25,960 bases of DNA from SZUA-442 sp963753185 (GTDB taxonomy: Bacteria > Actinomycetota > Acidimicrobiia > Spongiisociales > UBA5794): NCBI GenBank assembly GCA_963753185.1, contig CAVWBO010000003.1:1-25960 (forward strand), written 5' to 3'. Position 1 is the first letter of the stretch. The number at the start of each line of letters is the position of its first letter. The position numbers and the translations under genes are program-made. The notes beneath the pieces were generated by a model that was given only the letters and a program-made list of their open reading frames with translations, was not told the DNA's origin and did not search any database. This document shows, piece by piece, positions 10,521-18,875 of this stretch.

Positions 10521-11830
10521 CTACGGTCTCCTCTTCGCGGCAATCGACCGGGCATCCCGGAGGTCGCGCCTCGAGAAGGTCGCCCAGGCCCTGACTCCGA
10601 GCAATGTCCAGCCCAGATAGGCAAGCGCAACGTTCGAGAGCACCGTTCCCACTCCGAGGCCGATTGCAGCACCGACTGCGCCACCGAGTGCCCACATCAC
10701 GGCAATGCGATCGGCGTCGAGACTGCCGAACACGTACATGAACCGGCCGTTCGTGTCCCGTGAGAGGAGCAGCTGGGCGGGCTGCCCAGGAAGGGCATCG
10801 AATGCGGCACTGGCGGTAAGGATCACGAGCGCGCCCCATGCCGCTGTGTAGGTGTCGCCGAAGAGCACCCCGAGGATCGGCCTGCCTGCAACGACCACGA
10901 TGACGAGGCCGACACCCGCCACGCAGCCGGTGAGGGCTGCGCTCGACAGCCGCATCACACGTTCGAGGGTCGCCACCTCGCCCCGACTCCAGTATCGAAC
11001 GAGGAATGGCGGAAGGACGGCGACGGCGATCTGGAACGGGATCGATGCGAGCGACGAGATTCGCGACGCCGCTCCGTACAGGGCGGTCTCGGACGGTCCC
11101 GACGTCGCCGCGACGACGAGTACGGCCCCCTGAATCGCCAGGTACACGAGGAGGGAGACGCCGAGTGCCGGAAGGCCCACCATGATAAACCTCCTATACG
11201 CCGGGGCGGTTGCGAGATCCATCGGCCGGTGCGAGCTTCGACCTGACAAGGCCGAGACCGAGCGCCGCGGCCAGCCGTTGGCGACAGCGAGGACGAAGGA
11301 GCACCGTACCCAGCGCCATCGATGCGGACACATGACGAGCTGCGTCAGGAGCGCCACCACGAGCACGCTTGGGACTGCACCGACGAGTGATGCACCGGGT
11401 ATCTCCGCCAGCGCCCGTAGGCGTTCTCGAAGAAGCTCCGCACCACGAACAGGGAGGCGAGTCCGGCCAGTACCCACCATGCGAGCTCGGGAGAATTGTC
11501 GAGGAACGCGAGCGTGATGCGACCGAACCCGATCAGGAAGACGAGGCTGACGAGAAGCGCCCCACCCAAAGCGATCGAGAAGCCCTCGTCGGAGGATCGC
11601 ACGAGTCCATGGGGAAGACACTCGACTCGTCGCCAAGCATCGCCATCAGAGGAGTGCCGACGCCAAGGGTGCCGATGCTCGCCGCGAGGGCGATCGCCGC
11701 CACCACGGCGAAGTAGACGCCGACTTCCTCGGGGAAAGCGTCCGCGTGATAGGATGGTGGTCAGGAACGCCGCCACGACGGTCGCCGCACGGGCGATCGT
11801 CGCCGAACGCCTCCCTTCAGATGCGGTCAC
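10521..11830 (-). CDS. wzx: Wzx-type polysaccharide flippase, multiply frameshifted
   Basis: A MATE/MVF-like polytopic protein of about 435 aa expected to flip the lipid-linked repeat unit across the membrane. The start reads TASEGRRSATIARAATVVAA then FLTTILSRG, typical of the first helix of polysaccharide flippases. Later segments include SIALGGALLVSLVFLIGFG, ELAWWVLAGLASLFVVRSFF, RRFIMVGLPALGVSLLVYLA, SLASIPFQIAVAVLPPFLVR, and the clean C-terminal third with GCVAGVGLVIVVVAGRPILG, VLFGDTYTAAWGALVIL and GLGVGTVLSNVALAYLGW. GTG 11830 has GGGAGG 8 bases upstream. At least four frame breaks occur between about 11200 and 11770. Divergent from the FkbM gene. Confidence 0.8.
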
Positions 11831-11986
11831 GCATGTCGCCTCCCTTACCGGGGACCAAGCGGGGTTCACGGGGCACCCCATGGACGGTGTTGCGACCGCC
11901 ACCGAGATACCCCTTGGTAGTGTGACGATACCGTCCCCGACCGCACGTCCCCGATGACCCCCCGATGAGAGCCAACACACCGATTC
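11831..11986. promoter_or_regulatory. divergent intergenic region, flippase / FkbM methyltransferase
   Basis: About 156 bases separate opposite 5' ends and should hold promoters for both. No convincing promoter boxes, operator or riboswitch-like fold was recognised by eye. Confidence 0.3.
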
Positions 11987-12735
11987 GTGAAGCGGGCCGT
12001 CAACGGCACACTTGCGCCGTTCGGCCTGCAGCTACGCAGGTTGCCGCGGCGAGCCCCGACTGGTATCGCCCCCCGGACACGTGCCAGATCCGCCGCCTCG
12101 GCTTCATGTACGAGCTCGCCTTCGGTCGTCGGGACCACGGGTTCTTCGTCGACGTCGGCGCGTTCCACCCCACGGATATCAGCAACACGTCCTGCCTCGC
12201 TGAGCGCGGCTGGAGTGGACTTCTCATCGACCCGATACCGGAACACGCACAGACGTGTCGCCTCCACTACGGCACCGTGACGACATCACGTCATCGAAGC
12301 TGCGGCCGGCTGAGTCAGGGTGACGTTGACATCCATCTCTCCGGGCCTCTGACGACGGCAAACCCACAGCTCCAAGGCGAGTATCACGATGTGGCGTGGG
12401 CGGCCCCCAGCTGACCGACACCGTGTTGACCGTCCGCCAGCGAAGACTCGACGAGATGCTCGAGGAGGTCAGAGCCCCCGAGCAGTTCGATCTGCTGTCG
12501 GTCGACGTCGAGGGGTACGAATCGGAGGTATTCGGTGGGTTCGACCTCGAACGTTGGATGCCGGGTTTGATGATCGTCGAACTCGCCGACCTCCACCCCG
12601 ATCTCACGACGACTCGGGCCAAAGATGCTGAACTCTCGAGGCGAGATCCGATCCCATGGATACGAGATCATCTATAAGGACGCCGTCAACACCCTCTTCC
12701 TCCGCAGCGACATCGTCTCGAAGCGCATCGGCTAA
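11987..12735 (+). CDS. FkbM-family methyltransferase, frameshifted
   Basis: A SAM-dependent O-methyltransferase of about 250 aa. The start VKRAVNGTLAPFGLQLRRLP at GTG 11987 is typical for the family. The core is in another frame: ELAFGRRDHGFFVDVGAFHP, TDISNTSCLAERGWSGLLID, then DVDIHLSGPLTTANPQL. After a further break the sequence continues with VRQRRLDEMLEEVRAPEQFD, LLSVDVEGYESEVFGGFDLE and MPGLMIVELADLHPDL. A last frame gives SHGYEIIYKDAVNTLFLRSD and ends at 12733-12735. The FVDVGAFHPxxxSNT and LLSVDVEGYE signatures define FkbM. The likely target is a sugar hydroxyl of the repeat unit (inference). Confidence 0.82.
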
Positions 12736-12896
12736 CTGCGCAATTCACAGCCGCCCCCATCCGCTGGAGGGTGGCGAGACTCCAGGTGACCTACCGCCGA
12801 GCTCCTCGGAGCGGCAGTGACCAGTGGGGACCCCCGAGTAGTCATGCCCGGGGTGAATGGGACGGGTGGGAGTATGCTCCTGACCCACTGGGAACC
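12736..12896. other. intergenic region before the Wzz/kinase gene
   Basis: The spacer holds an imperfect inverted repeat around 12753-12778 (CCCCCATCC and GGAGGGTGG arms), which could be a weak terminator for the FkbM gene or a chance match. Nothing else stands out. Confidence 0.25.
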
Positions 12897-14461
12897 ATGG
12901 GGTCATCATCGCATCGAAACCGAGCCTGTTCGCATCGCTGTGGCGCTACAAGTGGCGCATCCTCGCCGTCGCCCTGATCGCGGGCGGCGCCGTGTACGGC
13001 CTGTCGTTCCTCCAGCCGACCGTGTATGAGGCCGAGGGAACGCTGTTGCTCAACGACCCTCGCTCGTCCGGCGGGATCGCCTCCGACATCGGTCTCGTCC
13101 TCGACCCCAGTCGCTACGTGCGCAACCAGGCCCAGGTCCTCGAGTCACCCCAGGTCGCCGAACGGGCGGCGACACTCCTCGACGACGGCACGTCCACGAT
13201 GGACGTCCAAGAGTCGGTCTCCGCCACCCCATCGTCCAATCTCGACACGGTCACCATCACGGCGCGGGCGCCCACCGCGCAGCGTTCGGTGAATCTCGTG
13301 ATCGCCGTGGAAGCGGCATACGAGCAGATCGTCTCCGAGCAGATCCAGTCGGCGGTCGACGCCAGCATCCGAACTCTCGAAGTGTCCAGTGCCGAGACGC
13401 AGGCCCGGATCGCTGAGCTCGATGCCCTCCTCCAGGAGAACCCCACGGATGCCTCGCTCGAGGCGCAGCGGACCGCCGCCATCAGCCGACTCGTCGCCAT
13501 CGACAACCGGATGGAGCAGCTGGCGACCAACGCGTCGCTCTACGGCTCCGGTGTCCAGCTGTTCGTGGCGCCCGATGTCCCGACCTCCCCCGTGCAGCCG
13601 CTCCCGATTCGCAACGGGGTCGCCGCCTTCCTCGCAGGGGCGATGGCCATGGCTGCGTGGGCCTGGTGGCACGCAGACCGACATCAGGTCGCCGACGACC
13701 GCAACGCGCCCGCCGAGGTGCTCGACGCCCCGCTCCTCGCGAGCATCCCGGAGTTCAAGTACGTCGGCGTCAAGGGCCCCGCACCCTCGGCCACGGATCC
13801 CACATCGGCGGCAGCCGAGGCCTACCAGTTCGCCTTCTCGGCGCTGCGGTTCGCTCTCGAGGACATCAATGGAACGACCGTGTTGGTCACCTCCGCATCG
13901 CCGGGGGACGGGAAGTCGGCAACCGCCCTCAACATCGCGATCGCGGCGACACTCGACTCGACGAAGGCGCTGCTCATCGACGCCGACGAGCGCGCCAGGG
14001 GGCTGACGCGGCTGGCCGGGATCGCGCCCGAGCGCGGCGCGCCCGACGTCCCGACGCCAGGTCCCGCGAACCGGATCAGCACCGTGTGGGAGGTGGGCAA
14101 CGGCACCGCCATCCCCTTCCAACCCGCCAGGTCCAACGGAGGGGTGAACGCGCCGAGCTACTACCGGTCCGCCCGGTTCCGTGATGTCCTCGCCGCTGCA
14201 CGCGAAAGCCAGGACCTCGTCATCGTCGACTCACCACCCGTGATGGCTGCTGCAGAGACGGCCGACGTCGCCTCCCTCACCGATGCGATCGTCGTGGTCG
14301 TGGCAGAGGGGACCCCCCTCGGGCACCTTCGCGACGTGAAGGCACGGCTCGACATGTCGGGCACACCCATCATCGGCTACATCTTCAACAGGGCCACCCC
14401 GAGGTCGGGCGGCGCATCGTACGGGTACGGGTACGGATACGGGGTCGCCGACGACGACTGA
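12897..14461 (+). CDS. Wzz chain-length domain fused to bacterial tyrosine kinase (BY-kinase)
   Basis: A co-polymerase with a kinase module that sets polymer length and coordinates export. The N-terminus reads SLFASLWRYKWRILAVALIA and GGAVYGLSFLQPTVYEAEGT: first membrane segment plus Wzz domain. A coiled-coil-like extracytoplasmic part follows (about residues 100-210), then a second membrane segment (GVAAFLAGAMAMAAWAWW). The kinase has Walker A SASPGDGKSATA near residue 340, Walker A' LLIDADERARG, Walker B DLVIVDSPPV, and a tyrosine-rich tail SYGYGYGYGVADDD. No ATG/GTG/TTG is in frame between the stop at 12881 and GTG 12992. Adding one G to the GGGG run after ATG 12897 restores a start giving MGVIIASKPSLF, so a one-base read error is inferred. 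The single-chain Wzz+kinase arrangement is widespread in bacteria; autophosphorylation of the tail is expected from the family. Confidence 0.87.
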
Positions 14462-14529
14462 GGCGGCCGCCCACGACCGTACCGAACGCCGAGAATCCCT
14501 CAAGCAGGCCATGGTTGTGACGTTTAGTA

Positions 14530-14543
14530 TGTGGACAACCACA
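14530..14543. promoter_or_regulatory. short inverted repeat upstream of the bacillosamine cassette
   Basis: TGTGG-ACAA-CCACA is a perfect 5-bp inverted repeat, 16 bases before the GTG start of the dehydratase. It could be a small operator or a weak leader hairpin, or chance. Confidence 0.2.
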
Positions 14544-14559
14544 GAACGTAAGGACCGGC

Positions 14560-16299
14560 GTGCTGCAACGCAGTTGGTACAGAACGGCGAGACGATGGAG
14601 GTTCCCCCTCTTCGCCGTGCTCGATGCCGCCCTGTGGTTCGTGACCCTCTACATCGCAGCCCTCGCACGGCTCGGCTTCGAGCCGAGCAGGATCGATGCC
14701 TCCGGATACCTCCGCATCGCCCTGGTTGCCTCGTTCGTGCAGATCACCGTGGGCACGGTTCTCGGGCTCTACCGGGGGCGTCGCACCATCGCATCGTTCG
14801 ATGAGGTGCTGCTCGTCACCGCGACGTCCGCCGCCGCGGGACTCACCGCAACGCTGGTCACGATCATCGTTGGGCCCCCGAACCCCCTGCCGATCAGCGC
14901 CGTCATGGCGGCAGCCGCATACCAGCTCCTCTCCGCCCTCGGCGCCCGCTACTCCATGCGACTGGTCCTCGACCTCGCAACCCGGTCGTATCACCCGAGG
15001 ACCCACCGCACCATCATCTTCGGTGCAGGGGACGCGGGCAGCCAGATCATCCGCGCGATCCAGCGTGATCCCGACGGCATCCTGGATCCCGTCGCCCTCC
15101 TCGATGACGACCCGACGAAGAAGCGCCTCAGGGTGCGTGGCGTTCCCGTCGTCGGCGACCGCAGTGCCATCGCTTCGGCGGCAGCGAAGTACGGAGCCAA
15201 CACCATCCTCCTCGCCATCCCGAGTGCCACCCAGGCCGACCTGAACGAGATCGCCGATGCAGCGCTCGCGGCCGACCTGACGGTCAAGACCCTCCCTCCG
15301 CTCTCCAAACTCACGAGGTCCTCCGTCGGCGTGGGTGACATCCGCAACATCGAGATGAGCGACTTCCTCAATCGCGACGAGGTCGATATCGACATGGCCT
15401 CGGTCAGGTCCTACATCGCAGGCAAACGCGTCCTCGTCACCGGCGCAGGAGGCTCCATCGGATCGGCGCTCTGCAGGAAGCTCCGCGACCTCGGCCCTGC
15501 GCGACTCATCATGGTGGACCACAACGAGAACGCACTCCATGCCCTCGAGATGTCGCTCCAGGGAAGCGCGCTCCTGACGTCCCCAGACCTGGTGCTGTGT
15601 GACATCCGTGACGGGTTGGCGATTCGGACGCTCTTCGAGAGCACACACCCCCAGGTCGTGTTCCACGCGGCCGCTCACAAGCACGTGACGTTCCTCGAGC
15701 GCTTCCCCGAGGAGGGATACAAGACGAACGTCGAGGGAACACGCAACGTCCTCGAGGCGGCGGCCGCCACGGGCGTGGAACGGTTCGTCAACGTGAGCAC
15801 GGACAAGGCTGCCGACCCCATCAACGTGTTGGGGAAGACGAAGCGGGAAGCCGAGCTCCTGACCGCCGAGATGAACGACTCGACAGAGGGCGTGTTCCTC
15901 TCAGTTCGATTCGGCAACGTCCTCGGGTCGAACGGCTCAGTCGTCCCAACATTCGTGGAGCAGGTCATGCGGGGCAACCCGATCACCGTGACGGACCCGG
16001 AGGCGTCACGGTTCTTCATGACGGTGGAAGAAGCCGTGCTGCTCGTGCTCCAGGGCGGCGCGCTGGGCATGGGAGGCGATGTCATCGTCCTCGAGATGGG
16101 TGAGCCGGTGAAGATCCTCGACCTCGCCAACCGGATCTCCCACTCGTTGAGACCCGGTGAGACACCGAACATCGTCTTCACGGGTCTGCGTCGAGGCGAG
16201 AAGCTCCACGAGGTCCTCGCCTCGACCAGCGACGAACCGCTGCCGCAGCCCCACCCGCGCCTTCGTCGCTTCAGGGTCAGCCTTGCCAAGGTTCCCTGA
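14560..16299 (+). CDS. pglF: membrane-bound UDP-GlcNAc 4,6-dehydratase, PglF/CapD/WbpM type
   Basis: Catalyses the first step of UDP-bacillosamine synthesis: UDP-GlcNAc to the 4-keto-6-deoxy sugar. The 579-aa protein has the full architecture: four N-terminal membrane segments (about residues 15-140, for example FAVLDAALWFVTLYIAALAR), a CoA-binding-like Rossmann domain with TIIFGAGDAGSQI (about 151-163), and the extended SDR domain with NAD motif TGAGGSIG (294-301), HAAAHKHV, STDKA (413-417) and NVLGKTKR (422-429). The position usually Tyr in SDRs (Met in WbpM) is Leu424, followed by Lys428. RRGEKLHEVL is the family C-terminal motif. GTG 14560 is preceded by AAGGA at good spacing. First gene of a clean + strand run with pglC, pglD and pglE. 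It could alternatively feed another 6-deoxy amino sugar, but the neighbours favour bacillosamine. Confidence 0.9.
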   Translation: MLQRSWYRTARRWRFPLFAVLDAALWFVTLYIAALARLGFEPSRIDASGYLRIALVASFVQITVGTVLGLYRGRRTIASFDEVLLVTATSAAAGLTATLVTIIVGPPNPLPISAVMAAAAYQLLSALGARYSMRLVLDLATRSYHPRTHRTIIFGAGDAGSQIIRAIQRDPDGILDPVALLDDDPTKKRLRVRGVPVVGDRSAIASAAAKYGANTILLAIPSATQADLNEIADAALAADLTVKTLPPLSKLTRSSVGVGDIRNIEMSDFLNRDEVDIDMASVRSYIAGKRVLVTGAGGSIGSALCRKLRDLGPARLIMVDHNENALHALEMSLQGSALLTSPDLVLCDIRDGLAIRTLFESTHPQVVFHAAAHKHVTFLERFPEEGYKTNVEGTRNVLEAAAATGVERFVNVSTDKAADPINVLGKTKREAELLTAEMNDSTEGVFLSVRFGNVLGSNGSVVPTFVEQVMRGNPITVTDPEASRFFMTVEEAVLLVLQGGALGMGGDVIVLEMGEPVKILDLANRISHSLRPGETPNIVFTGLRRGEKLHEVLASTSDEPLPQPHPRLRRFRVSLAKVP

Positions 16300-16430
16300 G
16301 GAACCCTCCGCGGATCCCCGTGACCCGTCGATGATGCACGCCGGACCCGCAGATGGCTCCGTCACGGACGCAGGGCTGCTTGGATGAGGCATCAGAGCGC
16401 AGGGCGCCGAGGAGAACCTGAGCGGAACCG
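16300..16430. other. 131-base gap inside the bacillosamine cassette
   Basis: No gene or strong hairpin is visible. The downstream start has GAGCGGAACCG just before ATG 16431. The gap is longer than the overlaps further along the cassette, so a separate promoter is possible but not recognised. Confidence 0.3.
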
Positions 16431-17054
16431 ATGTCTGGGGAGTTCGTGAAACACGGCGTGAAGCGGGTCATGGATGTGATCGTGGCGATCGCTCTCCTCA
16501 TCGTCCTGTCGCCCGTCCTCTTCCTCACGTGGACGCTGGTTCGGCTGCGGCTCGGCGCGCCGGCCATCTTCGTTCAGCTGAGGCCGGGACAGTGGGGTGT
16601 GCCCTTCCCCTTGTACAAGTTCAGGACCATGACCGACGCCACCGACGCCGACGGCAATCTCCTCGCCGACGGCGACCGGCTGACACCGCTGGGATCTTCG
16701 CTGCGGCGCTGGAGCCTCGACGAGACGCCGGAACTGTGGAATGTGGTCAGAGGCGACATGAGCCTGGTCGGCCCGCGACCCCTCCTGTTGGAGTACCTCG
16801 AGCTCTACGACGAGGAGCAAATGCAGCGCCACCGGGTGCGGCCGGGCATGACGGGCCTCGCTCAGGTGAAGGGCCGCAACGACCAGACGTGGGATGAGAG
16901 GCTCGCCCTCGACGCGTGGTACGCCGCCAACTGGAGCCTGTGGTTGGACGTGCGGATCCTCGCCGAGACGCTCGTGAGGGTCGTCACGGGTGACGGCGTC
17001 ACGGCACAGGGCCATGCCACGATGCCCCGGTTCGAAGGGACTCGACGTGGGTAA
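16431..17054 (+). CDS. pglC: PglC-like monotopic phosphoglycosyl transferase
   Basis: Transfers a sugar-1-phosphate from UDP-sugar to undecaprenyl phosphate, starting the lipid-linked unit at the inner face of the membrane. At 207 aa it has the minimal PglC size, without the extra membrane domain of WcaJ/WbaP. The N-terminus has VKRVMDVIVAIALLIVLSPV, the re-entrant membrane helix with the Ser-Pro break. Then come PLYKFRTMTD, SLDETPELWN with the catalytic Asp97-Glu98 pair, DMSLVGPRPLLLEYL, RVRPGMTGLAQVKGRN and LDAWYAANWSLWLDVRILAE. Its stop overlaps the pglD start by 8 bases, indicating translational coupling. The substrate is inferred to be UDP-diNAcBac from the neighbours; PglC relatives also accept UDP-QuiNAc4N-type or other UDP-sugars. 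Confidence 0.92.
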   Translation: MSGEFVKHGVKRVMDVIVAIALLIVLSPVLFLTWTLVRLRLGAPAIFVQLRPGQWGVPFPLYKFRTMTDATDADGNLLADGDRLTPLGSSLRRWSLDETPELWNVVRGDMSLVGPRPLLLEYLELYDEEQMQRHRVRPGMTGLAQVKGRNDQTWDERLALDAWYAANWSLWLDVRILAETLVRVVTGDGVTAQGHATMPRFEGTRRG

Positions 17055-17664
17055 AGGGATTGCGATCCTCGGCGGCGGCGGACATGGTGCCGTTGTGGTG
17101 GCAACCGCCACCGCGGCGGGACACGAGATCGTCGGCGTGTTCGACGACGATCCTCGACTCCAGGACGAGGAGGTGCTCGGCGTGCCGATTCGAGGCGCCA
17201 TTGCCGACGCATCGACGTGGCACCCTACCGGTGCGGTCATCGCGATCGGCGACAACTCCACGAGGTCGGCGATCGCCTCCCGAATGATGCTTCCCTCGAT
17301 CCCTGTCGTGCATCCCGGGGCCGCGATCCACGAATCCGTCGCGATCGGCGCCGGGTCTGTCGTGTTCGCGGGATCGACGATCCAGCCGCGGACGACCATC
17401 GGCGACCATGTCATCGTGAACACGGGCGCCACCATCGACCACGACTGCCGGATCGGCGACTTCGTCCACATCGCACCGGGGACCATCATCTGTGGCGGTG
17501 TCCATGTCGGCCACGGGGCAATGATCGGCGCCGGGGCGACCGTGACGCCCGGGGTCTCGATCGGGAACGGTGCCGTGGTGGGGGCAGGGGCGGTCGTGAT
17601 CGCGTCGATCGCTCCCGGATCGACCGTCGCCGGCGTACCTGCGCGGCCAGTTGGTGCGCCATGA
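17047..17664 (+). CDS. pglD: PglD/NeuD-like sugar N-acetyltransferase
   Basis: Acetylates the 4-amino group of the UDP-amino sugar with acetyl-CoA to give UDP-N,N'-diacetylbacillosamine. The 205-aa protein has an N-terminal Rossmann-like UDP-sugar-binding part (IAILGGGGHGAVVVATATAA, IVGVFDDDP) and a C-terminal left-handed beta-helix (SVAIGAGSVVFAGSTIQPRT, GDHVIVNTGATIDHDC, GDFVHIAPGTIICGGVHVG). His132 in IDHDC is at the catalytic His position of PglD. It ends TVAGVPARPVG, usual for this family. GTG 17047 places it directly at the start of the GKGIAILGG strand and gives an 8-base overlap with pglC. Its TGA overlaps the ATG of the aminotransferase (ATGA), so the genes are surely co-translated. 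Confidence 0.92.
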   Translation: MGKGIAILGGGGHGAVVVATATAAGHEIVGVFDDDPRLQDEEVLGVPIRGAIADASTWHPTGAVIAIGDNSTRSAIASRMMLPSIPVVHPGAAIHESVAIGAGSVVFAGSTIQPRTTIGDHVIVNTGATIDHDCRIGDFVHIAPGTIICGGVHVGHGAMIGAGATVTPGVSIGNGAVVGAGAVVIASIAPGSTVAGVPARPVGAP

Positions 17665-18791
17665 CCGAACGCATCTACCTCTCTCCCCCTCACCGCAGCG
17701 GCGACGAGGAAGCGCGAATCGGGGAGGCGATCGAGAGCAACTGGATTGCACCACTCGGCCCTCAAGTCGATGCATTCGAGGAGGAGTTGGCACACGCGGT
17801 GGGCACGGACCGTGCCCTCGCCACCGTCACGGGGACCGCGGCGCTCCACCTCGCCCTCGACGCCCTCGGGGTCGGGCCCGACGATGTCGTGCTGGCGCCG
17901 ACGCTCACCTTCATCGGCGGTGTCAGCCCGATCCGCTACCTGGGCGCCGAGCCATGGTTCATCGATGCCGCGCCCGCGACCTGGAATGTGGAGCCGGCGT
18001 TGATCGAGGACGCCATGGAGGCCGCCCTTGGCGAGGGTCGGCAGGTGGGAGCCGTGATCACCGTGGATCTCTTCGGCCAGTGCGCCGACTACGCGAGGAT
18101 CGAGGAGATCTGCGATCGGTTCGGCGTCCCCCTGGTCGAGGATGCAGCCGAGGCGCTCGGGGCGACCGGCGAGGGCGGCGCAGCTGGCAGCTTCGGGCGG
18201 GTAGGCATCCTGTCGTTCAACGGCAACAAGATCATCACGACCTCGGGAGGCGGCGCGCTCGTGTCGGACGACGGTGAGCTCGTCGACCGTGCATATCACC
18301 TCGCCACGCAGGCCCGCGACGATGCCGCCCACTACGAACACAGCGTGATCGGCTACAACTATCGCATGTCGAACCTCCTCGCCGCCGTCGGGAGGGCGCA
18401 GCTCGCGACCCTGCAGGAACGGGTTCGGTCGAGGCAGCGCATCTTCGACGCCTACGAGCAGCGGTTGGGGGACGTCCCTGGTATCGACTTCATGCCCACT
18501 GCCCCGTATGGGACGCCGAACCGCTGGCTGACGGCGATCACGATCGACCCGCTGCGCTTCGGGACCCACCGAGATTCCGTGTTGAGGCTGCTCCAGTCCC
18601 GTGACATCGAGGCTCGGCCTGTGTGGAAGCCGATGCACCAGCAGCCCGTGTTCTCCGGATGCCGCACCTTCGGCGGGTCAGCGGCGGACCGCATCTTCGC
18701 ACAGGGCATCTGCCTTCCGAGCGGAACCGCGCTACGACTCGACCAGGTCGACCGCATCTCGGACCTCGTCCGCTCCGCTGGTTCGGCGTAG
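17661..18791 (+). CDS. pglE: PglE-like PLP sugar aminotransferase (DegT/DnrJ/EryC1/StrS)
   Basis: Uses glutamate and PLP to aminate C4 of the 4-keto sugar made by PglF. At 376 aa it has normal length. Seen in order: RIYLSPPHRSGDEEARIGEA, SNWIAPLGPQVDAFEEELA, TVTGTAALHLALDAL, DDVVLAPTLTFIGGVSPIRY, VDLFGQCADYARIEEIC, VPLVEDAAEALGATGEG (PLP-binding Glu-Asp), SFNGNKIITTSGGGAL with the PLP lysine at residue 190, VIGYNYRMSNLLAAVGRAQL, and RPVWKPMHQQPVF near the end. Motifs SNWIAPLGP, NGNKIITTSGGG and YNYRMSNLLAA are those of the bacillosamine/LegC-type branch. It overlaps pglD by four bases (ATGA). Confidence 0.93.
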   Translation: MTERIYLSPPHRSGDEEARIGEAIESNWIAPLGPQVDAFEEELAHAVGTDRALATVTGTAALHLALDALGVGPDDVVLAPTLTFIGGVSPIRYLGAEPWFIDAAPATWNVEPALIEDAMEAALGEGRQVGAVITVDLFGQCADYARIEEICDRFGVPLVEDAAEALGATGEGGAAGSFGRVGILSFNGNKIITTSGGGALVSDDGELVDRAYHLATQARDDAAHYEHSVIGYNYRMSNLLAAVGRAQLATLQERVRSRQRIFDAYEQRLGDVPGIDFMPTAPYGTPNRWLTAITIDPLRFGTHRDSVLRLLQSRDIEARPVWKPMHQQPVFSGCRTFGGSAADRIFAQGICLPSGTALRLDQVDRISDLVRSAGSA

Positions 18792-18875
18792 GTCTCATCG
18801 TGCGCCACCTGCGCCTTCCCGGGCCGAAGGGTCGAAGGTACGCTCATGGTCCGGTGAGGGACTGGATGCAGCACG

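Noticed and set aside
12753..12778. Possible terminator hairpin after the FkbM gene
   Set aside because: Arms match imperfectly and there is no T-run; not strong enough to call a terminator.
16392..18638. Long minus-strand open frame of about 748 codons
   Set aside because: Antisense to pglC, pglD and pglE, which have full family signatures; composition (Arg, Pro, His, Gly) is typical of antisense frames.
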